From Zhongshania aliphaticivorans (GTDB taxonomy: Bacteria; Pseudomonadota; Gammaproteobacteria; Pseudomonadales; Spongiibacteraceae), in contig NZ_CACSIJ010000001.1 of the NCBI RefSeq assembly GCF_902705855.1, forward strand, positions 485,751 through 549,750: a stretch of DNA of 64,000 bases, in the 5' to 3' direction. Of the stretch, positions 17,108-26,367 are shown piece by piece. A program made the translations under genes and the position numbers. The notes under the pieces are model-generated. The model worked only from the letters and a program-made list of their open reading frames with translations. It was not told where the DNA came from and searched no databases. The number at the start of each line of letters is the position of its first letter. Position 1 is the stretch's first letter.

Positions 17108-20100
17108 TTATTTACTACGTTTTACCTTCTCACCAAGAGTCGCGAGCAAGACATAAAACAGTGGTACAAATACTGTAGCCAAAAATGTCGCCAACAGCAT
17201 TCCGCCAATCACGCCGGTACCCAATGATGTACGACTGGCAGCCCCTGCACCGCTCGACAATGCCAGCGGCAAACAACCCAAGGTGAATGCGAGCGAGGTC
17301 ATGACAATGGGACGGAAACGTAACCTGATAGCCTCAACTGCCGAGTCGGCAATAGACATTCCCTGCCGCTGCTTTTGCATTGCAAATTCCACGATTAATA
17401 TCGCGTTCTTACTGGCCAAGCCAATCAAACAAACAAGGCCGATTTGGAAATAAATATCGTTTTCCAAACCCCGCATCCATGTCGCCAAGATGGCGCCCAA
17501 CAATGCAAAAGGCACCGCTAAAATAACAGCGGCGGGAATAATCCAGCGCTCATACTGGGCAGCCAAAATCAAAAACACCATTAACACTGCCAATATAAAT
17601 GCCTGACTACCAGAACCGCTAGACGCTTTTTCTTGATACGAACTACCCACCCAACCCAAATCAAAATCAGAGCTCAGCGCCTCGGCGGCAACGCGCTCTA
17701 AGGCAGCTATTGCATCACCAGAACTATAGCCTTCGGCCGGATTACCCAATACCTTTGCAGCCGCAAAACCATTAAACCGGCTCACGGTATCTGGCCCTAC
17801 AATACGCTCTACTTGCAACAGTGAACGTAGCGGTACCAAGCTGCCGGAATCAGCCCGAACAAAGACTTTGCCTAAATCATCTGGCGAGGTTCTAAAGTCT
17901 TCTTCCGACTGCAGGTTTACCTGAAAGCTTCGTCCATACAAGGTGAAATCGTTAACGTACAAGCTACCAAAAGTCGCCTGCATTGTACTGAACACATCCG
18001 CCACAGGAACACCCAAACTCAGGGCTTTCTCACGATCTAAGGTCAAGCGATATTGCGGCGTATTAATATCGAAGGTGGTGTTAACGCCGGTCAATTCCGG
18101 TTGTTTATTAGCTAAATCCAAAAACGCATGTAGCTGTTTTTCCATTTCAATAAAATCGCTGCTACCGCGATTCTGCACAAAAAACTCAAAGCCACCCGTA
18201 CTACTCAAACCGATAATCGGCGGCGGGTTAAATGCAAACATTTGACCATCTAAAAGATCGCTACCTAGCAAAGGCAAACTATGTGCCATTTCCTCTGAGC
18301 TCTGGCGCAACTCCTGCCGTTCATCCCAATCCTTGAGCATGATAAACGACACACCCGCATTGGTCTTTTGCGCCGAAGCCAATAAATCAAAACCAGAAAA
18401 CGTCATCAAACTACGCACTTCATCCTGTTCTAAAATGCGCTTGTTCATCACATCCGTCACCGCCATAGTCCGCGACAACGACGCAGCCGGCGGCGTTTTA
18501 TATGCCATGATGATATAACCTTGATCTTCACTCGGCACCAAACTACTAGGAACAATGCTGAACAAATACCAAAGGCCCAGCATCAATCCAGCAAATACAC
18601 TTAGACCAATAAGCCAATGGTCTATAATCGATTTTGTAACCCTCACATAGCCATCGCGAAGCACACCAAACCAGCGATTAAAGCCACCGAGGAAACCGGT
18701 TTCACGTGGTGCATGAACCTTGCTTTTTAGCAGCATTGAACACAGTGCAGGTGTCAGTGTTAACGCCACGATCCCCGACAAAATAACAGAAACTGAAATT
18801 GCGACAGCAAACTGTCGATACATTTCGCCGGTTAAACCATCCATAAAAATAACCGGCAAGAACACCGCGCACAACACCAGAACAATAGCGACCAAAGGCC
18901 CAGACACTTCTTCCATAGCACGTTTTACTGCAGTGTCTGCGTCAACGTGTTGTTCTTCCATTATTCGCTCAACGTTCTCGATCACAATAATCGCGTCATC
19001 TACAACAATGCCAATGGCGAGAATTAATCCAAACAGCGTCAATAAATTAATAGAGAAACCAACAATATAAAGCCCTGCAAAGGTGCCGATGATCGACACC
19101 GGAATCGCCAGTAGGGGAATAATAGTTGCCCGTACGTTTTGCAAGAAAATAAACATGACCAGCACAACGAGTACTAAGGCCTCAAAGAAGGTGATAATGA
19201 CTTCTTTTATCGAATGTTCTACAAACACCGTGGTATCAAAGGCCAAACTTAAGTTAACGCCCTGCGGTAACTTTTCGCGCACACGAGCAAGTACCTCCTG
19301 CGCATGTTTGGCGGTTTCTATGGCGTTTGCACCAGGCTGTAAATACATTGCCACCGGCACCGCAGCTTGGCCATTAAATGCGCCTTGGAAGGCATAATCC
19401 TTCGCACCCAATTCAACGCGCGCAACATCCCCTAAGTGCAAGGTGGCCCCAGAATTGTCTGTGCGTAAAATAATATCTTCAAATTCCGCGACAGTGGCTA
19501 AGCGCCCCTGTGTTGTCACCGTGTAGGTAAATGGCGCATCGTGAACCAAGGGCTCGGCAGCAAATTTACCTGCGGCAAAATTCGCATTTTGCTCACGCAC
19601 CGCTTGTGCCACGTCTGCTGGTGTTAATGCAAATTCTGCAAGGCGATCTGGCTGCAGCCAAATTCGCATCGAATAATCTTTTGCACCTAACAAACTAGCA
19701 TCACCAATACCCGGTAAACGCCGCAACTCATCAACGATATTCAGCAACGCGTAATTACTTAAATAAATGGCATCGTACTGCGGATAATCTGAGGTCAGCG
19801 CATAAATCATGAGAATGCTGGTTGAACGTTTGCTGACTTGGATTCCCAATCGTTTTACCGCCTCCGGCAAACGATTTTCTGCGACTGCAACGCGGTTGCT
19901 CACATTAATCGCGGCTTGATCCGGATCCGTCCCAGTAGCGAATACCACGCTGATACTCACCGTGCCGGAGGCAGATGCCTGAGTCGACATATACAACATG
20001 CCATCAACGCCGTTTATCTGCTGCTCCAATGGCGCAGCTACGGTTTCAGCAATGGTCTCTGCATTGGCACCAGGATAGGTTGCAGAAACGACAATCTCTG

Positions 20101-20224
20101 GCGGTAAAAACTCAGGGTATAAAGCGATGGGCAAACGCCCCATCGCCGTAGCGCCGCCAAGTAAAATCATGAGGGATATAACTATTGATAGAACTGGGCG
20201 ATCAATAAAGAAACGTGCGTTCAC
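17108..20224 (-). CDS. RND efflux transporter permease, HAE1 (AcrB/MexB) type
   Basis: 1038 residues, the usual length. It has an N-terminal membrane helix, two large periplasmic loops, and two groups of helices. The proton-relay pair is visible in LILAIGIVVDDAIIVIENV, near residue 405. It pumps hydrophobic compounds from the periplasm through an outer-membrane channel using the proton gradient. It is translated with the adaptor gene (ATGA overlap at 20221-20224). No outer-membrane factor gene follows, so a TolC-like protein must come from elsewhere. Substrates are unknown. Confidence 0.95.
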   Translation of the reverse strand: MNARFFIDRPVLSIVISLMILLGGATAMGRLPIALYPEFLPPEIVVSATYPGANAETIAETVAAPLEQQINGVDGMLYMSTQASASGTVSISVVFATGTDPDQAAINVSNRVAVAENRLPEAVKRLGIQVSKRSTSILMIYALTSDYPQYDAIYLSNYALLNIVDELRRLPGIGDASLLGAKDYSMRIWLQPDRLAEFALTPADVAQAVREQNANFAAGKFAAEPLVHDAPFTYTVTTQGRLATVAEFEDIILRTDNSGATLHLGDVARVELGAKDYAFQGAFNGQAAVPVAMYLQPGANAIETAKHAQEVLARVREKLPQGVNLSLAFDTTVFVEHSIKEVIITFFEALVLVVLVMFIFLQNVRATIIPLLAIPVSIIGTFAGLYIVGFSINLLTLFGLILAIGIVVDDAIIVIENVERIMEEQHVDADTAVKRAMEEVSGPLVAIVLVLCAVFLPVIFMDGLTGEMYRQFAVAISVSVILSGIVALTLTPALCSMLLKSKVHAPRETGFLGGFNRWFGVLRDGYVRVTKSIIDHWLIGLSVFAGLMLGLWYLFSIVPSSLVPSEDQGYIIMAYKTPPAASLSRTMAVTDVMNKRILEQDEVRSLMTFSGFDLLASAQKTNAGVSFIMLKDWDERQELRQSSEEMAHSLPLLGSDLLDGQMFAFNPPPIIGLSSTGGFEFFVQNRGSSDFIEMEKQLHAFLDLANKQPELTGVNTTFDINTPQYRLTLDREKALSLGVPVADVFSTMQATFGSLYVNDFTLYGRSFQVNLQSEEDFRTSPDDLGKVFVRADSGSLVPLRSLLQVERIVGPDTVSRFNGFAAAKVLGNPAEGYSSGDAIAALERVAAEALSSDFDLGWVGSSYQEKASSGSGSQAFILAVLMVFLILAAQYERWIIPAAVILAVPFALLGAILATWMRGLENDIYFQIGLVCLIGLASKNAILIVEFAMQKQRQGMSIADSAVEAIRLRFRPIVMTSLAFTLGCLPLALSSGAGAASRTSLGTGVIGGMLLATFLATVFVPLFYVLLATLGEKVKRSK

Positions 20225-21447
20225 TCAGCGTCACCCTCCGTGGCAGCCGAATCCACCGGTGCAGAATCAGACTCAGCAGAATCTTGTTCTTCAGGCTTGC
20301 TCGAAACTGGATCACCTTCTGGCGTCAATTCACGTGGAGCAAGTACTGCGCCTGGCTGAACGCGGGACACACCATCAACAACAATCAGGTCACCACTTTC
20401 AACACCAGACTCAATGATTACGCCGTCGTCAGCATCCATACCTAAGGTGACGTTTAATATTTCTGCTAGATTATCTTTACCCACTTTATAAACGTAAGTG
20501 CCTTGCGCACCCTGCAATACCGCCCGCGCGGGTAACACTATCGAGTTCAGGCTCATCAAACCATGCAACTTAACCCGCAAAAACTGACCGGGCAGCAGCG
20601 TGTTATCAGGATTAGGAATAATAGCGCGCAGCTGAACGGTTCCCGTTCTACGATCAATGGCACTCTCTGTAAAATTTACTTGACCGAAATGTGGGTATGG
20701 TTCGCCTTGACCAACAAGAATTTCTACTTCTCGCTTCCCTTCAAACGCGGCCTCTCCCCGGTCGATCATGCGCCTGACGCCCAACACTAATTTGTCTGGC
20801 AGCGACACGTTAACCCACAGTGGGTCAAGCTGGGTGATGGTAGTTAACAAGCTGTTCTCAGGGCCGACCAAACTGCCTTCAGAAACCGCTTCACGACTGG
20901 TGATTCCTGCTATTGGCGCCTTCACCTGAGTGTAATCAAGATTAATCTTTGCCGCCTGCACCTCGGCTTCCGCCAGCTTTACTGCCGCCTTGGCAAAATC
21001 CAAATCTGACTCGGTATCGTCACGTTCGCGGCGACTAATAGCATTGGTTTTAATCAATTCCTGCGCACGCTGCCAGCGGCGTTGCGCGGCAGACAAGGTG
21101 GCGTTGGCTTGCGCTAACTGGGCTTTTACACGATTTAACGCCACCTCAAACGGCGCCGCATCAATTTCAAATAACAGCTGACCCGCTGTAACGGCTTGCC
21201 CCTCGGTATAAGCGCGGCGTAATAAAATGCCTTCAACACGCGCTCGAATTTGTACTTCCTTAGAACCGACTGTCCGCCCTGGGTACAATCCGCCAATCGG
21301 CACTGAGTGCTCCATCGCGCGAAGCACATTCACCTCAATAGGCGAATGAGCCTGCTCCGTCGGACTCTCTTCACCGCAGGCACCGAGAGCAAATAGGATA
21401 AAAACACAAAGCAGGATGAAACCAAAGCGGGACGAAAAAGATAGCAC
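20221..21447 (-). CDS. RND efflux periplasmic adaptor (membrane fusion) lipoprotein
   Basis: 408 residues. A lipobox LGAC places the lipid-modified Cys at 24. Then come the first barrel-sandwich half (VQIRARVEGILLRRAYTEGQAVTAGQLLFEID), a long coiled-coil hairpin at about 95-165 with AQLAQANATLSAAQRR, the second lipoyl half and a beta-barrel. The last 35 residues are rich in Glu, Asp and Ser and are not part of the usual fold. It links the RND pump to an outer-membrane channel. The gene leads the efflux operon and is divergent from a TetR gene across a palindromic operator. Confidence 0.93.
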   Translation of the reverse strand: MLSFSSRFGFILLCVFILFALGACGEESPTEQAHSPIEVNVLRAMEHSVPIGGLYPGRTVGSKEVQIRARVEGILLRRAYTEGQAVTAGQLLFEIDAAPFEVALNRVKAQLAQANATLSAAQRRWQRAQELIKTNAISRRERDDTESDLDFAKAAVKLAEAEVQAAKINLDYTQVKAPIAGITSREAVSEGSLVGPENSLLTTITQLDPLWVNVSLPDKLVLGVRRMIDRGEAAFEGKREVEILVGQGEPYPHFGQVNFTESAIDRRTGTVQLRAIIPNPDNTLLPGQFLRVKLHGLMSLNSIVLPARAVLQGAQGTYVYKVGKDNLAEILNVTLGMDADDGVIIESGVESGDLIVVDGVSRVQPGAVLAPRELTPEGDPVSSKPEEQDSAESDSAPVDSAATEGDAE

Positions 21448-21478
21448 TAGCGAACGCCTCTAACTAAGCAAGATATGA

Positions 21479-21520
21479 ACTTTACTTTACATACATGCAT
21501 ACATGTATGTAAAGTAAAGT
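21479..21520. promoter_or_regulatory. Perfect 42-bp palindrome, probable TetR-type operator
   Basis: The 19-base arm ACTTTACTTTACATACATG (21479-21497) is exactly repeated in inverse at 21502-21520, with a four-base spacer CATA. The inner TACATACATG/CATGTATGTA part resembles AcrR/TtgR-type operators. It lies 31 bp before the adaptor start on the minus side and 44 bp before the TetR start on the plus side, so one bound repressor could control both. Confidence 0.85.
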
Positions 21521-21564
21521 TTCTGTAAAATGCAGCACAACAAATAATAGCTAGGTTAGTTACC

Positions 21565-22194
21565 ATGAGACGATCCAAGGCCGATGCGGAAATAACACGT
21601 GCGCGTATTCTTGACTCCGCAGGCAAACTCTTTGCCATACAAGGTATTACCCGCACTAGACTAACTGATGTCGCGGCTGAAGCAGGTGTGACCCGTGGCG
21701 CGATTTATTGGCACTTTAAGGATAAAGAAGCATTAATCGAAGCCATGATGGACAGCGTCGGCGCACCTACCGATGCCGCATTGGAAGCGCTTAGCAACGC
21801 GAGAAAAGATGAGATTTTGTCGTTGAATATGCTAAGAGACGTTATTGTTGACGCCTTTAAACGAAGCAATCAACAACCCGCCCTAGAGCAAATAACACGG
21901 TTTGTTTTTAGGTATTCATTATGCAATGAAAGTGAATCACTCACCAATCGCATCAACAGCGACCGAAAATTAGCTATCACTAGACTACAGCGCTTTATTA
22001 GCAACGCACAAAAGGCCGAGTTAATAAGAGCAGATCTGAGCCCAGAATGCCTTGCCATTCATACCCACACTCATATCATTGGTTTATTCCACCACCATCT
22101 AAGCTCCCCCTTCCCCGGCCTTTCTGCCGAGTACGTCGCCACCTCGCTGGACTTATTATTCGACGGGATCAAAGTAAAGCCGTGTAAGCCATAA
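21565..22194 (+). CDS. TetR family regulator, AcrR/TtgR-like
   Basis: 209 residues. The N-terminal helix-turn-helix is clear (ARILDSAGKLFAIQGITRTRLTDVAAEAGVTRGAIYWHFKDKEALIEAMM), with the GAIYWHFKDKE signature of AcrR/TtgR repressors. The C-terminal 140 residues would bind the drug-like ligand. It is divergent from an RND efflux operon, with a large palindrome between them, so it is very likely the local repressor of the pump and of itself. Confidence 0.92.
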   Translation: MRRSKADAEITRARILDSAGKLFAIQGITRTRLTDVAAEAGVTRGAIYWHFKDKEALIEAMMDSVGAPTDAALEALSNARKDEILSLNMLRDVIVDAFKRSNQQPALEQITRFVFRYSLCNESESLTNRINSDRKLAITRLQRFISNAQKAELIRADLSPECLAIHTHTHIIGLFHHHLSSPFPGLSAEYVATSLDLLFDGIKVKPCKP

Positions 22195-22205
22195 ATCACA
22201 GCCAT

Positions 22206-24593
22206 TTAACTCAGCGTGCTTAAATCTGCTCCCTCCTCAACAAATTCATTAATCATAAGGGGTAGCACTACCTCAAAAACTGCTCCCTGATCAGGCTGAC
22301 TGCTTACCGAAATACGCCCCTTCAATTGACGCCTAACAGTGTTATAAACAACGTGCAAACCCAAACCAGTACCACCACTACTGCGACGAGTCGTGTAGAA
22401 AGGTTCAAATATCTTTTTCTGATCAGCCAATGGAATCCCGATTCCATCATCACTGAATTGAATTACAAGCTCGTTGAAACCCGGGCTAACACTGAGCCTA
22501 ATATTGCCCTTGCGTTCATTAGGAAAAGCATGAATAAGACTATTACTTAATAAATTAATAACAACTTGAGCAATACCACCCGGCACCGTTCGAATACTAA
22601 TATCCGGCGGACAGTCAAGTATCACTTCATGCCCGCTGCGGCGATAATTTGGCGATAAGTGCATTAGCACGTCCGTCAAATACTCATGTAAATTAATCGT
22701 TCGCGTTTCAGTCGTGGCTTGGTCAACCGACACCTGTTTAAAGCTCATAATAAGCGCGCCTGCACGCTGTACATTGGCCAATACAATACGAGATGCCTCC
22801 TGCATACGCCGCAATACATTTATCTCTGTCGTCACCGCCCCACGCTCTCGCAATGCCGCATCCAATTTACCAAGATCGCTTTGCAGAGTGGACTCCGCCG
22901 TTATCGCAATGCCAAGAGGCGTATTCAGCTCATGCGCAAAGCCCGCCACCAAGCCACCAAGCGAGGCCATTTTTTCGGCCTCGACCAGATGCTCTTGCGC
23001 CTCTTGAAGCTGGTGCAGCATTTCCTTTAGTTTTTCGCCAGTTACTTCGGAGCTATATTTTTGTCCAGTTAAAACCAAAAGCGTCATACCTAACAAACCG
23101 GTAAACAATAGCCCGGCAACCAACATCCCCCACGGCACCATTGAGCGACTACCAACCAAGAAACGCTGATCGGCGTCCAAGCGAAAAACCCACTCAGCAT
23201 CAGCAAAACGCAAGACTGCGCTATCTGAGAATAGTGACTCCTGGGCAGATGGTGACCTACCGCCGTAGATTAGGTCGCCACTGTCCAGCGCCGAAACAGA
23301 CGCAGAAACATTCATCAAGTAATCAGAGGCAAGCAGCAGCTCCATTAAATCTGGAACACGAAAGACAGCGCCCACATAACCCGCCAAGCCCTGCCGGCCT
23401 GTCGTCTCGTGAATGAAATCAACGGGCAAATATACAACCAAGCCTAGCTGATCTTCACGCTCTTGCACTAAGCGAATAGGCCCCGTTGTCGCCGGCCGAT
23501 TTGCCGCTGCGGCGCGTGCAAGCGCACTGCGCACAATGCCGTTTGAACTTATGTCGTAACCTAATGCATCTAAATTACTGACCAAAGGTTCAATATAGCG
23601 AATGACAAAATAGTCATCTTTATTAATTTGTGGCACTGCATGCTGCCTATCGTCACGGCGTGTAATCTTGACGTTTGCGCCGCGTTCCGCACTCATCTGT
23701 GCCTCCATCGGCAATCGCTCACCGCCACCCACGTGCTGCACCCACACAATTGCTTGAAAGCCAGTGTTTCGCTCTAAAAACCCATCAACAAAATTTTCGA
23801 ACTCTACTACTGTTACCTTATTTGAAACTTCAAATAATGCACGCGTTGCATATAAATTTTCCATATGCGCGTCGATAACAGTCTGTGCTCGATTAAATAC
23901 CTGTGAGGTATAACGACTAAATTCACTCTGCTGTCTCGACAACTCCCAGCGACTGCCGAAGACATAAAGCGTAACCGCAACTATCGAAACGCCAAGCAAC
24001 ACCAAGGGCAAAATGCGTCGTCGACTGCGCCACACCGGAACAGGCTTACCCAGATAAACGAAGGTCAAAATGGTAAAAATCATCACCCCTAAACCGTCAC
24101 CAACCCACCAAGTCAGCCAGTTAAAAACGAAATTTTCTGCAGGGAGTAGACCTGCTACTAACAACGTCGTTGTGCCAACACCTGCGCTTACAACACAACT
24201 AAGCCCACAAGCTAGCAAGATGAATCTCAAAACCTCACCAACGTTATCGAGTGAAACCTGAAAACCAATATACCTGCGGATCAACCATGCACCGACAAAT
24301 GCCTGCAGGGTCGCACCTACGGCAATAACAAAAGGCACAATAAAGCTTAAAAATAGTGGTGCTATTGGCTGACCTAAGTCTGGCGCTGCGTTGATATTAA
24401 CGAGAAACGAACCCAGTAAAATACCGGGCCAGACACGATAACCCGCCACCATTACAGCCGCTAAGGCAACTCCGGCCGCCGGCCAAATTGCAGTGGCATA
24501 CCCCGGTGGAATAGCGAGCAGAAGTGCGAGCTTACCTAATAGAAAATAAGCCAAAGCAACGACGAGTATCACTAAAGATCTGCGCTCAGGCAT
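22206..24593 (-). CDS. Sensor histidine kinase with MASE1 and CHASE domains
   Basis: 795 residues. An N-terminal MASE1 membrane domain covers about 1-215 (AIWPAAGVALAAV is typical), then a CHASE-type extracytoplasmic domain at about 230-430, one more membrane helix near 487-510, a coiled coil, and a HisKA segment with the phospho-His near residue 554 (FAHELNTPLG). The HATPase follows, with N-box NLLSNSLIHAF, G1 DDGIGIP and G2 GTGLGLHV. No response regulator is adjacent, so it is an orphan kinase here. CHASE domains sense small molecules; the signal is unknown. It is convergent with the TetR gene, 11 bp away. Confidence 0.92.
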   Translation of the reverse strand: MPERRSLVILVVALAYFLLGKLALLLAIPPGYATAIWPAAGVALAAVMVAGYRVWPGILLGSFLVNINAAPDLGQPIAPLFLSFIVPFVIAVGATLQAFVGAWLIRRYIGFQVSLDNVGEVLRFILLACGLSCVVSAGVGTTTLLVAGLLPAENFVFNWLTWWVGDGLGVMIFTILTFVYLGKPVPVWRSRRRILPLVLLGVSIVAVTLYVFGSRWELSRQQSEFSRYTSQVFNRAQTVIDAHMENLYATRALFEVSNKVTVVEFENFVDGFLERNTGFQAIVWVQHVGGGERLPMEAQMSAERGANVKITRRDDRQHAVPQINKDDYFVIRYIEPLVSNLDALGYDISSNGIVRSALARAAAANRPATTGPIRLVQEREDQLGLVVYLPVDFIHETTGRQGLAGYVGAVFRVPDLMELLLASDYLMNVSASVSALDSGDLIYGGRSPSAQESLFSDSAVLRFADAEWVFRLDADQRFLVGSRSMVPWGMLVAGLLFTGLLGMTLLVLTGQKYSSEVTGEKLKEMLHQLQEAQEHLVEAEKMASLGGLVAGFAHELNTPLGIAITAESTLQSDLGKLDAALRERGAVTTEINVLRRMQEASRIVLANVQRAGALIMSFKQVSVDQATTETRTINLHEYLTDVLMHLSPNYRRSGHEVILDCPPDISIRTVPGGIAQVVINLLSNSLIHAFPNERKGNIRLSVSPGFNELVIQFSDDGIGIPLADQKKIFEPFYTTRRSSGGTGLGLHVVYNTVRRQLKGRISVSSQPDQGAVFEVVLPLMINEFVEEGADLSTLS

Positions 24594-24933
24594 TGCATAC
24601 CGACTTAACTATGAACGCGGCATTTTGGCAATCTAGTCGACTATCCACACCCTCTCCTCAATTCCCGCCATCGTTTAGATACGCGAAACTTAGTGCAACC
24701 ACGTCAGTTTAGACTGCAAAACTTGTATGACTCTATAAGTACAACTGCCTAAAATCCTGATAACTGCCAGCACTATCATGCAAAAATATGACGCTATCAT
24801 ACTAATTTATAGAGAGTTTTATCCTTACTGATAACTCAGTTAATCCACACTTTTATCGCTTCTTAAGGCTAGTTGTAATATCCTAGGCCGTTTTACCCAA
24901 AACCAAATTGTTAACCACAATGGATCTACAAAG
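24594..24933. other. Divergent intergenic region between the kinase and pntAA
   Basis: 340 bp, AT-rich. A TAATAT (24876-24881) with a weak -35 (TTATCG, 24853-24858) at a 17-base spacing is a possible promoter for the transhydrogenase operon. No RNA gene or open frame was found. Confidence 0.35.
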
Positions 24934-26067
24934 ATGCTCATAGGAATCCCAAAAGAACTCGCGAGTGGTGAAAACCGCGTAGCGATTATTCCGACAGATG
25001 CCAAAAAGCTAATCAGGGCCGGCGCAACGATTCAAATCGAAGCAGGCTTGGGCTTAGGCAGCGGTTTTAGCGACGCGGAATACACCGACGCTGGCGCCAC
25101 TGTTATTGCTGACCGCAACGCCGTACTGGCCAATGCCGATATTATTTTACGTATCAGCAAGCCGACACTGGACGAAATTGGACAGATGAAATCCGGCTGC
25201 ATTCACATTAGCTACCTGGATCCATTTAACGAACACAGCTTGATCAAGGCATTCCGTGATCGCGGTGTTAGCGCAATCAGCATGGAAATGATTCCACGCT
25301 CTACCCGCTCGCAAAAGATGGATGCACTGAGTTCGCAAGCGAGCTTGGCTGGTTACGTGATGGTATTGCTTGCCACCACCAGACTGCCCCGCATCCTACC
25401 CATGATGATGACACCTGCCGGCACCTTGAAGCCGTCTACTGCCTTCATCATCGGTGCCGGTGTCGCTGGCCTGCAAGCGATTGCGACCGCCAAACGCCTT
25501 GGCGCTAAAGTGGTTGCCTTTGACACCCGCTCGGTTGTTGCCGAGCAAGTACGCTCACTGGGCGGTAAATTCCTAGATATCGATCTAGGTGAAACCGGCC
25601 AAACCAAAGACGGTTACGCCCTTGCCCTGACCGAAGAGCAAATGAAGCTGCAGCTTGAAGGTCAAAAAAAGCAAATTGCAGAATCCGACATCGTGATCAC
25701 CACAGCCCAGCTGTTTGGTCGCAAACCACCGGTGCTAGTGACCAGCGACATGATCAAGGGCATGAAACCTGGCTCTGTTATTGTCGACATGGCTGCCGAG
25801 AGTGGCGGCAATGTTGAAGGCTCAGTCGCCGGTAAAACCGTCGTTGTAGACGGTGTAACCATTATCGGCGACGGCAACTGGTCTAACTTTGTTAGCCGCG
25901 ATGCCAGCCAAATGTACTCATCCAACCTCTTCAATCTTGTTGATGAAGGCTGGAACGGCGATGACAAGAAAATGGTTATCGACATGGAAAACGATATTCT
26001 ACAAGGCTGTGTTATTACCCACGGCGGCGAGATCGTTAACGAAACCATTAAAAACCTGATTAACTAG
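24934..26067 (+). CDS. pntAA: NAD(P) transhydrogenase subunit alpha part 1
   Basis: 377 residues, the soluble NAD(H)-binding domain dI. Seen are the alanine-dehydrogenase-like N-terminus (IGIPKELASGENRVAIIPTDAKKL), the QKMDALSSQASLAGY mobile-loop segment, and the GAGVAGLQAIATAKRLGA Rossmann motif near 175-190. The enzyme couples hydride transfer between NADH and NADP+ to proton entry. The alpha subunit is split into two genes, as in Rhodospirillum and many gammaproteobacteria, not fused as in E. coli. The next gene starts nine bases after the stop. Confidence 0.95.
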   Translation: MLIGIPKELASGENRVAIIPTDAKKLIRAGATIQIEAGLGLGSGFSDAEYTDAGATVIADRNAVLANADIILRISKPTLDEIGQMKSGCIHISYLDPFNEHSLIKAFRDRGVSAISMEMIPRSTRSQKMDALSSQASLAGYVMVLLATTRLPRILPMMMTPAGTLKPSTAFIIGAGVAGLQAIATAKRLGAKVVAFDTRSVVAEQVRSLGGKFLDIDLGETGQTKDGYALALTEEQMKLQLEGQKKQIAESDIVITTAQLFGRKPPVLVTSDMIKGMKPGSVIVDMAAESGGNVEGSVAGKTVVVDGVTIIGDGNWSNFVSRDASQMYSSNLFNLVDEGWNGDDKKMVIDMENDILQGCVITHGGEIVNETIKNLIN

Positions 26068-26076
26068 GAGAAGATG

Positions 26077-26367
26077 ATGGAAAATGCTGTCTTTTTGGCT
26101 TTCATCTTAATGCTGTCTATATTTTTAGGCTTTGAGCTGATCAATAAAGTCCCTGCAACCCTGCACACGCCACTAATGTCAGGGTCTAACGCGATCTCGG
26201 GTATTACCTTGGTCGGCGCCCTGACCTCAGCCGGCGCTGAGCACTCTACCCTTGCCACAATTCTTGGCACCGTCGCTGTTGCGATGGCAACCATCAATGT
26301 GATCGGCGGCTATATGGTTACCGACCGCATGCTGGCCATGTTCAAGAAGAAAGGGGGCGCTAAGTAA
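26077..26367 (+). CDS. pntAB: NAD(P) transhydrogenase subunit alpha part 2
   Basis: 96 residues from the second of two adjacent ATGs: AGGAG lies six bases before 26077 but only three before 26074. About three membrane helices (VFLAFILMLSIFLGFELINKVP, ATILGTVAVAMATINVIGGYMV) form the alpha-side part of the proton channel. Its TAA overlaps the ATG of pntB by one base (TAATG), showing translational coupling. Confidence 0.93.
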   Translation: MENAVFLAFILMLSIFLGFELINKVPATLHTPLMSGSNAISGITLVGALTSAGAEHSTLATILGTVAVAMATINVIGGYMVTDRMLAMFKKKGGAK

